64,000 nt of DNA, taken from assembly GCF_036416795.1 (NCBI RefSeq), contig NZ_CP143867.1, positions 2,046,001 to 2,110,000 of the forward strand. Direction: 5' to 3'. The notes below the pieces were generated by a model that was not told the origin of the DNA, made no database searches, and was given only the letters and a program-made list of their open reading frames with translations. The DNA is from Bacteroides sp. MSB163. GTDB taxonomy: Bacteria; Bacteroidota; Bacteroidia; Bacteroidales; Bacteroidaceae. This document shows, one piece after another, positions 42,643-53,191 of this stretch; positions within the stretch are counted from its first letter, which is position 1; every line of letters begins with the position of its first letter. The position numbers and the translations under genes are program-made.

Positions 42643-45600
42643 TTAGTCTATCTTCATGAATTTCTGTTGTATAACCTCATTATCGGTTTTTATCATAATG
42701 AAGTAAATCCCTTTACTCAAAGAGGAAACATTGATTCCTTCGTTGGGAATTATCTGTTTGTCCAATATCAGTGTTTGCCCCGCAGTATCAGAGATGCGTA
42801 CTTCTTCAATGTTGCCAATATCTCCCCGAATATACAAGCGGTGGCGTACGGGACTTGGATAAATCAGCAGGCCTTCCGAAATAGGAATAATTCTGGTTGC
42901 TTCGCCTATATGCAGGCTGACAGGGGTGGTTAAACTGCCCGTCAGTGTACCGCTCCATTCTATTTCTTCCTTGACGTTGTATTCCAGCTGGTCGGCAGTG
43001 TCGAAGGCACGTAGGGTCAGTTTGCCATCGGTTTGTTCTCCGTGGGCAGTGATAAACAGATAACCGTCTTTTTCAACAGCTATACCTCTGCATTCGCCGT
43101 CCACAAATACACCGACAAGGAATTTTTCCGTTTCAGCCTTTTGTTCTCCGCTGTAAAGCTCGGCTATGGCAATCATGTTGTCTTCGGACTGATGAACGTC
43201 ATAATCCCATTGTGGTGATGGGGTGGACGGTTCTGATTCTGTGCCGTTTGCGGCATAGTTGAAAGACTTCACTGACTGAGAATAGTACATGTAGCCTTCA
43301 CCGGGAAGCAGGTGGGTCAGGCTGCCTGTCCATGCACTTCCATCGTATATGGCAAAACTGTCCAAGCCTTTGATAAGGTCATTCTCTTCAGCTTGCAGAT
43401 TTTGCAAGGCTTGCCCTAATGGTAACGTGACGGTAGGAACATAACCTATCCAGTTCCAGCCCTGGTTTAGGGTGATGGTGTTGCTTGTCGGATCTGAACC
43501 CTTTCCGGTCAGTTCAAGAGTTGCCTCTTTCTTCATCTTTATCTTGTAAGCTTGAGTGGTGCTCAGACTGTTCAATGAACCTTCCCAATCGCTTTCATTT
43601 TTGTTCGTCAATTCTCCGTTTTGTCCTTTCAGGATGAGGACGGATTCTTTGATGGTAGCGAGTAGAGCTGGTATATCGTTCAGATTCTGATCCTGTACGT
43701 TGATAGAGAACCAGTTCCAGCCCATAGCGAGTGTGTAGTTTTGAGTGATGTTTTTTTCTCCGGCTTCCACGACGCTCACTTTCACTTCCGGTTTCATATC
43801 CATACCTTCGACGACAAACTGTATCATGGTCTGTCCCGGAAGTTCGCCCGATATAGTGAAGGTGGCTTTGCCTTCTCCATCTAATGTGGCTTCTGCCGGT
43901 TCTATGGCAGCAATGGTGGAGGAAACGGAAGTTGCGGTCACTTTCTTGCCTGTTGAGGCTTCTGCGGGATCTACGGTTACTGTAATTTCAGCCGTTTCAT
44001 TGTACACCACTTCAATCTCGGAAGCGACCACTGCCTTGGGTTCTTTTTCAATGGCTATCTCTTGGCTATAATCACTTTCCATTTGTATGCCGGCATAGCT
44101 CTTCACCCGTTTGCTGACGGTCAGTATCACTTTATCGGTGGTAGCCAGAGCCTCGGAAGGGACAAAGCGCACTTTCGAAACGAACTGCTCATTTTTGTTT
44201 TGCGGGTTTGCTTCGGCATTCTTGAAAGTCACTTCTCCGGTTACCGCTTCTCCGTTGCGAGTAATGGTGATGAACTCGGCAGTCATAGTTTCGGGCAGCA
44301 TGAACTTGCTGAAATCAATTTCTATGCCTGTCTCATAACCACGTACGGCTGTCACGGTAGGCTGGGCGGTTTGTACCATGCCAATATTCACTTCCAGCTG
44401 TGGAGGAGGAACGGGGAGCCATTCGCTGTAAGTGGTCTGGTAGCCTTCTTTCTCAAACTTCACTTGCCAGAGCCCTTGGGGGACATCCCACTGATACATT
44501 CCTTTTTCATCAGTAAACAGAGGGTTTTCCTGAGCATACTCGGCTGCATTCCAAAGTACGATGTTTTCATGCAGGTCGCCGTACATGTCTTCTACCATCT
44601 CTTTATAGTAACAGGTGGCGGTCACACCTTGCAGACGGTTCGTCTTAACAGCTTCGTAGACGTAGCCGGAAGGGTCGTGGATAGGGCTGGACGGCGGAGT
44701 TGTTGGTGTAGGTGGAGTATTATCACCATCATCGTCGTTGTTGCATGAAGGATCATCACACTTTTTACATTTAAGTTGTGATATCTTGGCTCTAATTTCC
44801 TGTTTTCTCCTGTCTATTTCCCAATTGAAAACTGCGTCAATCGCTAATCCTGCAACCATTTTGCCTACAGCTGTAGCGAAAGCGGTTCCTATTGAAACAC
44901 CCCCTGTAGCACCTGCAGCGACTACTTGGCCAACAGTTGCTATGTCTAAAAGGGCGTCTACACCTATTTTTACAACCAAAACCCCTTCAGCTTTAATTGC
45001 TCCTGATATTGTTAAATCTCTACATTGCTTTGCTCTTTCTTCGTCATCTTTACATGGATTTGGAACGGATAAATATATTTCTTGAAATTGCTGAATGATT
45101 GAGAGCCCATTGTATATAGCATCTGCATATTTTACAAGTGGTATTGATTTGGCTAATATTCCTTTCATCGGCCTTGACAATTTGAGAACTGTCGATGTTA
45201 GGGCGCGATTTTTAGAAATTCTTTTTAAAAGTTTTTCTGCTTCTTTTACTTCCGTCTTATATGTGTCAACATGTAATTTTTTCAGGTTATACATAGGATC
45301 GGAAGGGGCTAATAGACTTAATTCCTTTTCCAATCTTTCTAATTTTACTTTCTTCATGTTGAAAGTAAGATTTTGTCTATTGAATAAGGTGTTGGCTTCT
45401 GATAGCTCTTTTTCTAAACCAGCGACCAAAGAACCTATCATTTTCTCCATATCTCCATAGGCTTTCGCTATAGGCTGATATAGACTGTTGATTTTGGCTA
45501 TCGCTTCATTGAATATCTTTAAATCATCTTCTACAGATCTGGTTTTTACTATTTGGTCAATAGTTGAACTACTGACTATTATTGTATGGCAGTTTCTGGA

Positions 45601-48600
45601 GAGATCAATATATTCAGTTTGTTTTTCTGTTGCTCGCGTGTAGATGTATTGTCCTTCTGTCGTTTCATAATGGCTATAACCCATATCGAGCAATAAGGAA
45701 TCAGGCGTGACATTGCAAGGTTTAGAAATGAACTTACTACCATCAGGTAAATCGTATTCAAAAAAGACTTCATTTGAATACATTTTTTGTAGCGCTGATA
45801 TCGCATTATTTATTGAGTCTGAAATCTCACTTGTATTTGTTGTATCCTGCTTAATCAAATCATCTAATTCTTCGTCGGATAGCCCTTGTAAATACTTGAT
45901 AAAGGAGCTGTCTGAGATTGTGTCGTTTTTATCAATGAAACCATTTACGTATAAGATTTCCTCTAACTCTTCAATACTTTTATCCAGATCGGAAATAGAA
46001 TCGAGAAGCTGAACGTCAATAGCGAATTGTTCGGTCAGCTTGCTGTACATATCAGGTATTTGTTCAAGTAAGTTCTGGTCTATGGTGGGATTTGTTATCG
46101 CATCAAATCCTACACTTACATTTATCGGTAAGTTATTTGACTCGAATTTCGAAGTTGCAATCCATCTGTCTTTCTTTTCGTCATAAGTAGCTTTTAATGG
46201 CCTTATCTCGTTTTGATCGGTAAAAACATATAGTTTGACATTTGAAATCACATCAGGACTATTGTTCGTGAAATTTGTAATAAATGTAATATCGGTGGCT
46301 GTGTAGAACATATAAGACGATGGGCTGGTTGTCCCTTTCAGTAAATCAAAGACGACTTCTATATTTTGCTTCAACCATCCATTATAAAAAGTCATTGTTA
46401 CAGTGGAAGCTTCTATGGCATTCATGTCATACGTTACTTCTTGTGTTTCGGACTGTAACTCCAACCCTTGTTTATTCGTTACTTTTGCATGAATGCTATG
46501 TGTTGAAAGGTTGTATGGTTCGTTCAGTTCACACGTGGTGGTCCATATTCCATTGGCCAGTGATGTGGTTTGACCGATGAGTATGTTGTTGTCGTAGATG
46601 TTGATTTCTGAACTTCCCTGTGCCGTTCCGCTAATAGGAATTGTTGTTTTGGCTACGGTTTTTGGCACGGAGATAGATAAATCCTTTACTTCGTAATAAG
46701 CTGAACCGATCGGTTGCCGGACTGTTTTCCCGTTCAATGTAAATTCGGTGAACGCATTAGGATTATAAGTTCCTCCGGTTGTGGGGATGATGCAAAAACG
46801 GACCTGATCATTGTAATTGCTCATTGGGACGGTCAATTGATTGCCGTCTATCGTGTAAGCGCCGACCTGGCTACCTGTCATTACAGAATTGTCTACAAAT
46901 GAACAGGATTCCGGCAAGTCAATTACTAATTGTACATTGCTGACGGAAGCGGCATATTCTTCTTTGAAGTCAATCTTTCCTTTTAAAGTCAGGTAATTAC
47001 CGGCAACGATAGACGCTTTGTTGACGGTGAATGCAGTGCCTTCACCGGTATAATAGAGTTTACTCTCATCCAAAGCGGGAATTTCCTCATTGTTTATCAG
47101 TTTTATAGTGCCGCTCTTTACTGTTATAGGGTTTAAAATGTAGTCTGTTCCTTCTTTCAGTCCCGAAGTTTCCAGTGAAGAAAGTTTCAGAATTGAGTTG
47201 AAGAAACTGCTATTGCTCATCGAAACCAAGGTATAGGCTCCATCTGTCAGGTCGGAAATTGAAAGTGAAGTATTGGTATAACTATATTTTTTCAACAGTT
47301 CTCCTTTGCTGTCATACAGGATACCAGCTACGTTTGCATTGTCCGTTGAGCCGTAACTGGCACGGATTCCTCCTAAGCCGACTATATTGAAGGTAATATC
47401 TGCTTTATTCTCCGCGCTGATTGTAGTCGGACTTTCCACAGGGAGGAACGCATTAGTTTTGCTGGAGGCTGTGATGCGGAGCTGGTCGCCTTCGGCAACG
47501 TCTTCTAATAGGACAATAGAAGGATATTGTACGGAATATTGGGTAATTACTTTCCCTTGAGTCACGTTATATATTGTGTAAGAGATATTGGTATAATCAG
47601 AATACCAGGTTTGGGTTTCCGCTTCTTCGCCCGCGGCTACGCTGGGGGTGTACGTAAAGTTTAAGCTTATCGTGGCACCGGCTATCGTCTTTAGTTCAAT
47701 CGTTCCCAAATCCGTTCCTTGACTGAAGTCTGCTTTCGTCAGTGTTTGGCTGACGTAGTCGGTGGCGGATACGGAAATTGTGCTTTCAGCATTGTAGATT
47801 TGCTGGGCAAATTTTCCTTTAGTGTCAGTTTTGGTTATGAATGATTTTGAATATTTGCCGTTCAGCTTCTGTGAAATGGAAATGACAGCACCCGATAGTG
47901 TGTTGCCATTTGCGTCTTTGACAGTTCCGGAGATTGTCGTCATCTCTATAGGAGTCAACGTATAAACCAGCCGGTTTTCTTTTTCCTTCACACTGTAGAC
48001 CTGATTTACCGGAGCTACATACTGCATCCCTAAATCCTGATTCAGAACCATTCGATACCCGATTTCGGTTCCTGCTGTCTGTGCCTTCAGCAGGTTGCCT
48101 TGCGACAGGTATGCCTGCTTGGAATCCAGCCACGTAATCTGTACCTGGCTGGTGACATCTGTTCCGTCCGGAGTCAGCACTTGCAGGTTTACGTCAAGCA
48201 AAGTTAGCAGTGAAGTGAAAGTTACAGAGCGGTTCTCATCTTTGATCTCTATGTTTTCTATCTGCCCCAACACTACACCAGTCGGAGTTTTCAGAGAAAC
48301 ATTGTAGGTGCAATTCTTTAGTAATCCGTTGAAAGTGTACGACGTGCGGTCGGACACCACATAGCGTTGTTTCTGCCCGTTCTGCAAGTTTTGTAATTCC
48401 AGAGTCATATTCTTGTAAACTCCTTCACTGTCGGCAGGCAGGTTCACTTCCAGAGTTCTGACGTCTTCGGTCAGTGGCAGGATGGTGAGGTCTTTCCACA
48501 CCGGTGCCTCTGTATAGAGAGGAATGGCAGAGGCAAGCACATGGACGACGGCACCATCGGTGATTCCTTCAAAAGTATAGTTGCTTACTGTTGGCGGTGT

Positions 48601-49581
48601 GATGGCATGGCAGATGATATCCGTCAGATTTTTGCAATTACGGAAAGCGTAGTTGCCTATTCTTTCTATGCCGGCCGGCAGGATAATCGTTGACAGGTTG
48701 GTGCCGTCGAATGCATAGCTGGGAATTTCCGTATATCCGCCTGTCCGGCTAAGGTCGAGCAGAGTACAGTTACTTAGGTTTTGGGCGATGCCGAAGTCGT
48801 AGCTGTTCATCTGACCGCTGACAATGACCATCGAAACTTTGCTATAATTGCTTGAACCACCGACTACATTGCTTACGGCATTCATGATGCTGCCCGGAGT
48901 GAAATCGTCGATAATCAGTTCACCTGTTTCCGCATTCCAGTGATTGGCTCCCGGATTTCCCGGGCTGTCCGGATTGAAGCGGAATAAGCCGGTTATGGAA
49001 ACATCTTCTTTCCCTATCACGAATGAATAAGGGCTTTCAGTGGACAACAATGTCTCTCCCTGTTTCCAACCCTCAAACTGATAGTTGCTGTTCGGGTAGG
49101 CATAGACAGAAATCGAAGTTCCTTCACTGAAACGTTCTCCCGAAGTGATGTTGAAACGTCCTCCTTCGATTGGCGAAGCTGTCAAATTTAGTTTATACTT
49201 AATGACTTCCTGCGACGGATCGTCGGGATCGTCGGGGTTGAAGCTGTCTGTAGCCTTGAACACGGCGGTTATGGTAGTATTCTTTGCCGGCATGGTATAA
49301 TTGAAAGAGCGGCTGCGGGAAATCGTATCTCCGTCCTGCGCCCAACCTACAAACTGGTAATAGTTGTTGGCATTAGCGCTGAGGTAAACAGATTCTCCCA
49401 GAGCATATTGCTGCTTCCCCGAAGGTGAGGTGCTGCCTGCTCCGTCGGGGGTGACGTTGACCGTCAAATTATATCTCTGGCCCGGTTCGCCGGGGTTGGA
49501 GGGGTTAAACCCATCCCCTCCTTCTTGTCCCCATGCCGCGATGCTCCAGAGAGCAATGAATAGGCTGAATATATATTTCAT
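42643..49581 (-). CDS. Giant multidomain secreted protein with type IX-like sorting tail
   Basis: 2312 residues. Signal peptide MKYIFSLFIALWSIAAWG. Two InlB-type B repeats (about 38-110, 127-200: GWAQDGDTISRSRSFNYTMP, GWKQGETLLSTESPYSF). BspA-like LRR about 215-370 (IPSYAFDGTNLSTIILPAGIERIGNYAF). Carboxypeptidase-regulatory-like domain near 547 (ISGTVKDANGNTLSGAVISI). Ig-like units to about 1150. Helical/coiled region about 1300-1500, then a Gly/Ala-rich hydrophobic stretch about 1527-1580 (IATVGQVVAAGATGGVSIGT). A Cys/Asp/Pro linker (CKKCDDPSCNNDDDGDN), another regulatory-like domain (DPSGYVYEAVKTNRLQGVTA), Big-type domains and the tail LLIYPSPVRHRLYIRGD...GIYFIMIKTDNEVIQQKF. Second gene of the operon, 12 bp after the BspA gene. 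Likely a surface adhesin. Confidence 0.85.
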   Translation of the reverse strand: MKYIFSLFIALWSIAAWGQEGGDGFNPSNPGEPGQRYNLTVNVTPDGAGSTSPSGKQQYALGESVYLSANANNYYQFVGWAQDGDTISRSRSFNYTMPAKNTTITAVFKATDSFNPDDPDDPSQEVIKYKLNLTASPIEGGRFNITSGERFSEGTSISVYAYPNSNYQFEGWKQGETLLSTESPYSFVIGKEDVSITGLFRFNPDSPGNPGANHWNAETGELIIDDFTPGSIMNAVSNVVGGSSNYSKVSMVIVSGQMNSYDFGIAQNLSNCTLLDLSRTGGYTEIPSYAFDGTNLSTIILPAGIERIGNYAFRNCKNLTDIICHAITPPTVSNYTFEGITDGAVVHVLASAIPLYTEAPVWKDLTILPLTEDVRTLEVNLPADSEGVYKNMTLELQNLQNGQKQRYVVSDRTSYTFNGLLKNCTYNVSLKTPTGVVLGQIENIEIKDENRSVTFTSLLTLLDVNLQVLTPDGTDVTSQVQITWLDSKQAYLSQGNLLKAQTAGTEIGYRMVLNQDLGMQYVAPVNQVYSVKEKENRLVYTLTPIEMTTISGTVKDANGNTLSGAVISISQKLNGKYSKSFITKTDTKGKFAQQIYNAESTISVSATDYVSQTLTKADFSQGTDLGTIELKTIAGATISLNFTYTPSVAAGEEAETQTWYSDYTNISYTIYNVTQGKVITQYSVQYPSIVLLEDVAEGDQLRITASSKTNAFLPVESPTTISAENKADITFNIVGLGGIRASYGSTDNANVAGILYDSKGELLKKYSYTNTSLSISDLTDGAYTLVSMSNSSFFNSILKLSSLETSGLKEGTDYILNPITVKSGTIKLINNEEIPALDESKLYYTGEGTAFTVNKASIVAGNYLTLKGKIDFKEEYAASVSNVQLVIDLPESCSFVDNSVMTGSQVGAYTIDGNQLTVPMSNYNDQVRFCIIPTTGGTYNPNAFTEFTLNGKTVRQPIGSAYYEVKDLSISVPKTVAKTTIPISGTAQGSSEINIYDNNILIGQTTSLANGIWTTTCELNEPYNLSTHSIHAKVTNKQGLELQSETQEVTYDMNAIEASTVTMTFYNGWLKQNIEVVFDLLKGTTSPSSYMFYTATDITFITNFTNNSPDVISNVKLYVFTDQNEIRPLKATYDEKKDRWIATSKFESNNLPINVSVGFDAITNPTIDQNLLEQIPDMYSKLTEQFAIDVQLLDSISDLDKSIEELEEILYVNGFIDKNDTISDSSFIKYLQGLSDEELDDLIKQDTTNTSEISDSINNAISALQKMYSNEVFFEYDLPDGSKFISKPCNVTPDSLLLDMGYSHYETTEGQYIYTRATEKQTEYIDLSRNCHTIIVSSSTIDQIVKTRSVEDDLKIFNEAIAKINSLYQPIAKAYGDMEKMIGSLVAGLEKELSEANTLFNRQNLTFNMKKVKLERLEKELSLLAPSDPMYNLKKLHVDTYKTEVKEAEKLLKRISKNRALTSTVLKLSRPMKGILAKSIPLVKYADAIYNGLSIIQQFQEIYLSVPNPCKDDEERAKQCRDLTISGAIKAEGVLVVKIGVDALLDIATVGQVVAAGATGGVSIGTAFATAVGKMVAGLAIDAVFNWEIDRRKQEIRAKISQLKCKKCDDPSCNNDDDGDNTPPTPTTPPSSPIHDPSGYVYEAVKTNRLQGVTATCYYKEMVEDMYGDLHENIVLWNAAEYAQENPLFTDEKGMYQWDVPQGLWQVKFEKEGYQTTYSEWLPVPPPQLEVNIGMVQTAQPTVTAVRGYETGIEIDFSKFMLPETMTAEFITITRNGEAVTGEVTFKNAEANPQNKNEQFVSKVRFVPSEALATTDKVILTVSKRVKSYAGIQMESDYSQEIAIEKEPKAVVASEIEVVYNETAEITVTVDPAEASTGKKVTATSVSSTIAAIEPAEATLDGEGKATFTISGELPGQTMIQFVVEGMDMKPEVKVSVVEAGEKNITQNYTLAMGWNWFSINVQDQNLNDIPALLATIKESVLILKGQNGELTNKNESDWEGSLNSLSTTQAYKIKMKKEATLELTGKGSDPTSNTITLNQGWNWIGYVPTVTLPLGQALQNLQAEENDLIKGLDSFAIYDGSAWTGSLTHLLPGEGYMYYSQSVKSFNYAANGTESEPSTPSPQWDYDVHQSEDNMIAIAELYSGEQKAETEKFLVGVFVDGECRGIAVEKDGYLFITAHGEQTDGKLTLRAFDTADQLEYNVKEEIEWSGTLTGSLTTPVSLHIGEATRIIPISEGLLIYPSPVRHRLYIRGDIGNIEEVRISDTAGQTLILDKQIIPNEGINVSSLSKGIYFIMIKTDNEVIQQKFMKID

Positions 49582-49593
49582 GAATGTTCTGTT

Positions 49594-52500
49594 TTATTTG
49601 ATTACCATAATTTTGAATGTTTCCTTACCGATAGTTACGATGTAGAAACCCGGTGCGACGGGGAGCGAAGTTGATGACTGTGTCAATATCTGACGCTCAA
49701 CGATTTGCCCGGTGACATTGCAGACTCTTACCTCATCTCCCGGTTGGGCAGATATTAAGATTTGTCCGGCTCCTGCCGTCACTTGGGCGGCATTCGTGTC
49801 CTGGGCTTCTTCTATTCCGGTAATGGTACGGGTAGTCAGACGCAGTTCGAAGCGGTCGGTGCAGAAGCCGGCTTCTGCCGTAAAGGTGTAGCTGTCGAGG
49901 TCGAGGCGTGTTTCGCTTCCTGTCTGCTTATCTGTTAAGACCACTTTGTCGGCTGTAACTGTGGCGTCTGCCAGGCTCAGGGTATATGTGCCGGCTTTTC
50001 CTGCGTAAATGCCTGCGGAGACAATTCCATTGCCCAACGGTCGTTCGTTGATGGCGTAATATCTGCCTGTAGCGTCTAGTGTAAAGAGTTGTGGCACGTC
50101 TTTGTCGTCGCTCATGAATTTGGCGGCGTCGCGGGACATTTCATAATCCATACTTGCTTCGGGATTGATAACTACGCGGGTACGGTCGGTATAAGTGCCA
50201 TCCTCCAAAGTAAAATTGAAGACGGTACGATCCGGCGAAACGGCGGAACGGGTCGTGGTGCGTTGGCGTACGGCAGTATCCAGTTGGCGGCCTTCAGCGG
50301 AGAAACTGATTTCTTTCGTTTCCACCGGCTTCTGAATGAAGAACGCTTGCATCGGGCTGAGTATGTAGTTATCGTCTTCGGTTGAGACGGCGGTGTAAGT
50401 CCGGTTACGGGTGTCCCATATTGTAATGGGAGAGGTGTAGTCCATGTAATAAATGTCATAGAAGCATGGATAGGGGTTGCCTATGAAATTCCAGCTGGCA
50501 TTGTGGGCGAACTCGGAGGCGTACTCATCCAGTGTTCGTTTTAAGGCATTGCCGGAGAAGAGCCGGTTCTTATTGTCATTGTTGATGGCTTTCAGGGTGA
50601 GTTGGGTTTGTTTGTTGGCCTGGATGATATAGCCGGTTCCGGCTTGCAGCGTTCCACCGGCGGGTACGTCTTTCCAGTTGCCGGTTTCGCCGTCGGCCCG
50701 TGCCTTGCCGTCATAGTAGCGGATGACAAAGAGGGCATCGTTGTTCACTTGCATATCTGCTCTGTTCACATCGAAAGGAAGTGTGATGAACTGCCAATAC
50801 TCTCTTTTCAGATTCAACTTGTAGATTACACTGTCGGCACGCATAGCTCCTGATTCGCTGAGTAAATTCGTATAAATAGGATTGCGATAGGACCAGTTAT
50901 TATCGTCATATCCACTAAGTGTGTGGCTTTGTGTGTACTTCTTCATAGAGAGCGCATCGGTTCCTCTGACTGTTAGTCGGCCGTTATCAAATACGGATAC
51001 GGTCGGATTGTTCTTGAAACGGATATCTGCCGCTATGACCAGTTCTCCGGGCACGTTGATGAGGTCTGTTTCATAATCCAGAGGATTGATTGTAGGAAAT
51101 GCATCCCAACCCGGAGCCAGCTTATAGCTGTTTACGGACCAGAAAGGAACTGCAAGTTCTGCACTGGATTTATCTACACCATAGAGAATATCATTGTTGT
51201 TTTCTAATGTAGGCGGTACGGATGCCAGACAGGTAACTTTCTTGATATTGTGACATTCATAAAATGGATGATAGCAATAAGTCAGTGAAGCGGGCAGAGT
51301 GATTTCTGTGAGATTCGTACAACGGTAAAAGGCACTGCTTCCCAGACTTGACAAAGTCGAGGGGAAAGAGATTTCTTCCAATGCGGAACATTGATAAAAT
51401 GCATTTGAACCTATGGTCAGTAGTCCTTTGGGCAAATTTATTTTGGCTAATGCACTGCATTCTTGAAATGCGGAATTGGAGATACTCTGCAATTTAGCCG
51501 GGAACTTCACTTGTATTAATGAAGTGCAATGGTAAAAGGAGGATTGACTGATAGTGGTAACATTATCGGGTATTTGGATGCTTGCTAAACTCCAGCAATT
51601 TTGAAAAGCACCATTTTTAATATCTGTCAGTGTAGTTGGCAACTCAATTTCTTTCAGTGAAATACATTCGTTGAAAGCGTAATCTCCGACAATCGTTACC
51701 CCTTCTGGTATAGTTATTTGGGTTAATCCGTGGCATCGGTAAAAAGCATATCTTCCGATACTTTTCAGGGTAGCAGGGAGCTTTATATCAAGTAAGGCGG
51801 CTCTCTCGTAGAAGAAATTTTCAGGTAATGATTCTATGGTGGCTTTGGTCAGGTCAATAGAAATTAAATTGGTGGCTTGTTGTTGTATCTGATAAAAATC
51901 ATCGCTGTTTAGGGGGCCGTTTATTACCAGTTCATTAACTTGTTTTACGTAGTCAACTTGTTTTAGGATTTCTTCTCCCAAAGTTCCGGCAGTAGTTAGG
52001 GTTACTGTTATCTTTTTGGGCGTATTTCCGTCTATAATGACCAAATTAGACCAGTTGGTGGCTTCCTTATAGGTTTGTGCAGCACCTTCCGGTACATAAA
52101 ATACTTTAGTGTAGTTGAAAGTGTTGTCGGATATTACCGGTGCGGTTTTGCCTTTAAGTGTGGCTGTGTGTAGGCGGAAACAATCGTTAAAAGCATGGGT
52201 GCCTATTGTTTCCAGCTTTTCCGGAAATGTAACTTTTTGCAGTTGCTGGCAATATCTGAAAGCATTACTTCCTATTGTTTTTAGACTGTCAGGGAATGCA
52301 ACCTCGGATAAATTGCATTGACGAAATGCACTATTGCCTATGCTGACTAATTTTTCAGGGAAGTTCACTTTCTTTAGGTTGTAGCATTCGTAGAAAGCAG
52401 CATCTCCTATGTCTTTTAGTTTATCAGGAAGTGTAACTTCGGATAAACCGCACTGATAGAATGTATGATATTCTATCGTGGCTAATGTTTTAGGGAAAGT

Positions 52501-52860
52501 GATATCTTTCAGGTTGGAACAGTAGGCGAAAGCATTACTTCCTATTGTTTCCAAATTGTCAGGAAGTATGATTTTCTGTAGTGTTTTTTTTGAGTATAGC
52601 CCAGACTCGGGAAGTCTGTTACCTGGCACTGTAACCTTGCTTGTGTTCAAATAAACCAGGTTTGGCATTTGCTCTCTGATAAACCAAAAATCATTTCCAT
52701 CCAGATTTCCCGAAATGGTGATACTGTCGCAGTTTGCATCTTGTACTAAAGAGCTCAGTTGCCCGGCAGTAGGGACTTCTACTGTGACATGGGTTGCTGA
52801 TACCTGGTTCATGAGTGCCATTCCGATAATGGCCGTTAATAGAGTAGTAATTTTTTTCAT
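49594..52860 (-). CDS. BspA-like leucine-rich-repeat surface protein
   Basis: 1088 residues. Signal peptide MKKITTLLTAIIGMALMNQVSA. Two blocks of LRR_5 repeats of about 23 residues (LETIGSNAFAYCSNLKDITFP, LKDIGDAAFYECYNLKKVNFP, LQSISNSAFQECSALAKINLP) at roughly 75-250 and 335-560. A beta-rich region holds WQFITLPFDVNRADM, SWNFIGNPYPCFYDIYYMD and AFFIQKPVE. The C-terminal tail (ILISAQPGDEVRVCNVTGQIVERQ...PVAPGFYIVTIGKETFKIMV) resembles a type IX sorting domain. BspA proteins bind host matrix or bacterial partners; binding target here unknown. First gene of the operon, with only a weak promoter box (minus-strand AATATTTG at 52968-52961). Confidence 0.9.
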   Translation of the reverse strand: MKKITTLLTAIIGMALMNQVSATHVTVEVPTAGQLSSLVQDANCDSITISGNLDGNDFWFIREQMPNLVYLNTSKVTVPGNRLPESGLYSKKTLQKIILPDNLETIGSNAFAYCSNLKDITFPKTLATIEYHTFYQCGLSEVTLPDKLKDIGDAAFYECYNLKKVNFPEKLVSIGNSAFRQCNLSEVAFPDSLKTIGSNAFRYCQQLQKVTFPEKLETIGTHAFNDCFRLHTATLKGKTAPVISDNTFNYTKVFYVPEGAAQTYKEATNWSNLVIIDGNTPKKITVTLTTAGTLGEEILKQVDYVKQVNELVINGPLNSDDFYQIQQQATNLISIDLTKATIESLPENFFYERAALLDIKLPATLKSIGRYAFYRCHGLTQITIPEGVTIVGDYAFNECISLKEIELPTTLTDIKNGAFQNCWSLASIQIPDNVTTISQSSFYHCTSLIQVKFPAKLQSISNSAFQECSALAKINLPKGLLTIGSNAFYQCSALEEISFPSTLSSLGSSAFYRCTNLTEITLPASLTYCYHPFYECHNIKKVTCLASVPPTLENNNDILYGVDKSSAELAVPFWSVNSYKLAPGWDAFPTINPLDYETDLINVPGELVIAADIRFKNNPTVSVFDNGRLTVRGTDALSMKKYTQSHTLSGYDDNNWSYRNPIYTNLLSESGAMRADSVIYKLNLKREYWQFITLPFDVNRADMQVNNDALFVIRYYDGKARADGETGNWKDVPAGGTLQAGTGYIIQANKQTQLTLKAINNDNKNRLFSGNALKRTLDEYASEFAHNASWNFIGNPYPCFYDIYYMDYTSPITIWDTRNRTYTAVSTEDDNYILSPMQAFFIQKPVETKEISFSAEGRQLDTAVRQRTTTRSAVSPDRTVFNFTLEDGTYTDRTRVVINPEASMDYEMSRDAAKFMSDDKDVPQLFTLDATGRYYAINERPLGNGIVSAGIYAGKAGTYTLSLADATVTADKVVLTDKQTGSETRLDLDSYTFTAEAGFCTDRFELRLTTRTITGIEEAQDTNAAQVTAGAGQILISAQPGDEVRVCNVTGQIVERQILTQSSTSLPVAPGFYIVTIGKETFKIMVIK

Positions 52861-53191
52861 AAGCCATTTAATTTATGATGTTGAAGTAAAATGTTGTATA
52901 TGCTTATTAATTAATCATTCAGGTCTGCTGTTTTCGCTTCCATTTTGAATGATTTTGCTACAAATATTATAAAATATATTTAAAGAAACAAATTCTTTGA
53001 GTGAGTATTTGGGAGGCTAAAGGAATGAATTGCTACACTAAAATATCTTATATTTCCATTTAGTTTCTACTTTTCTATGTTTATCCTCTATTTGGGCAAC
53101 TTATCTTTTTTTTATGTTTTCGGAAAATATTTCTGTTTGCTTACAAGGCAACCGCATTCCAATGAAATTCTTTTTAATTTCTCACTTATAG

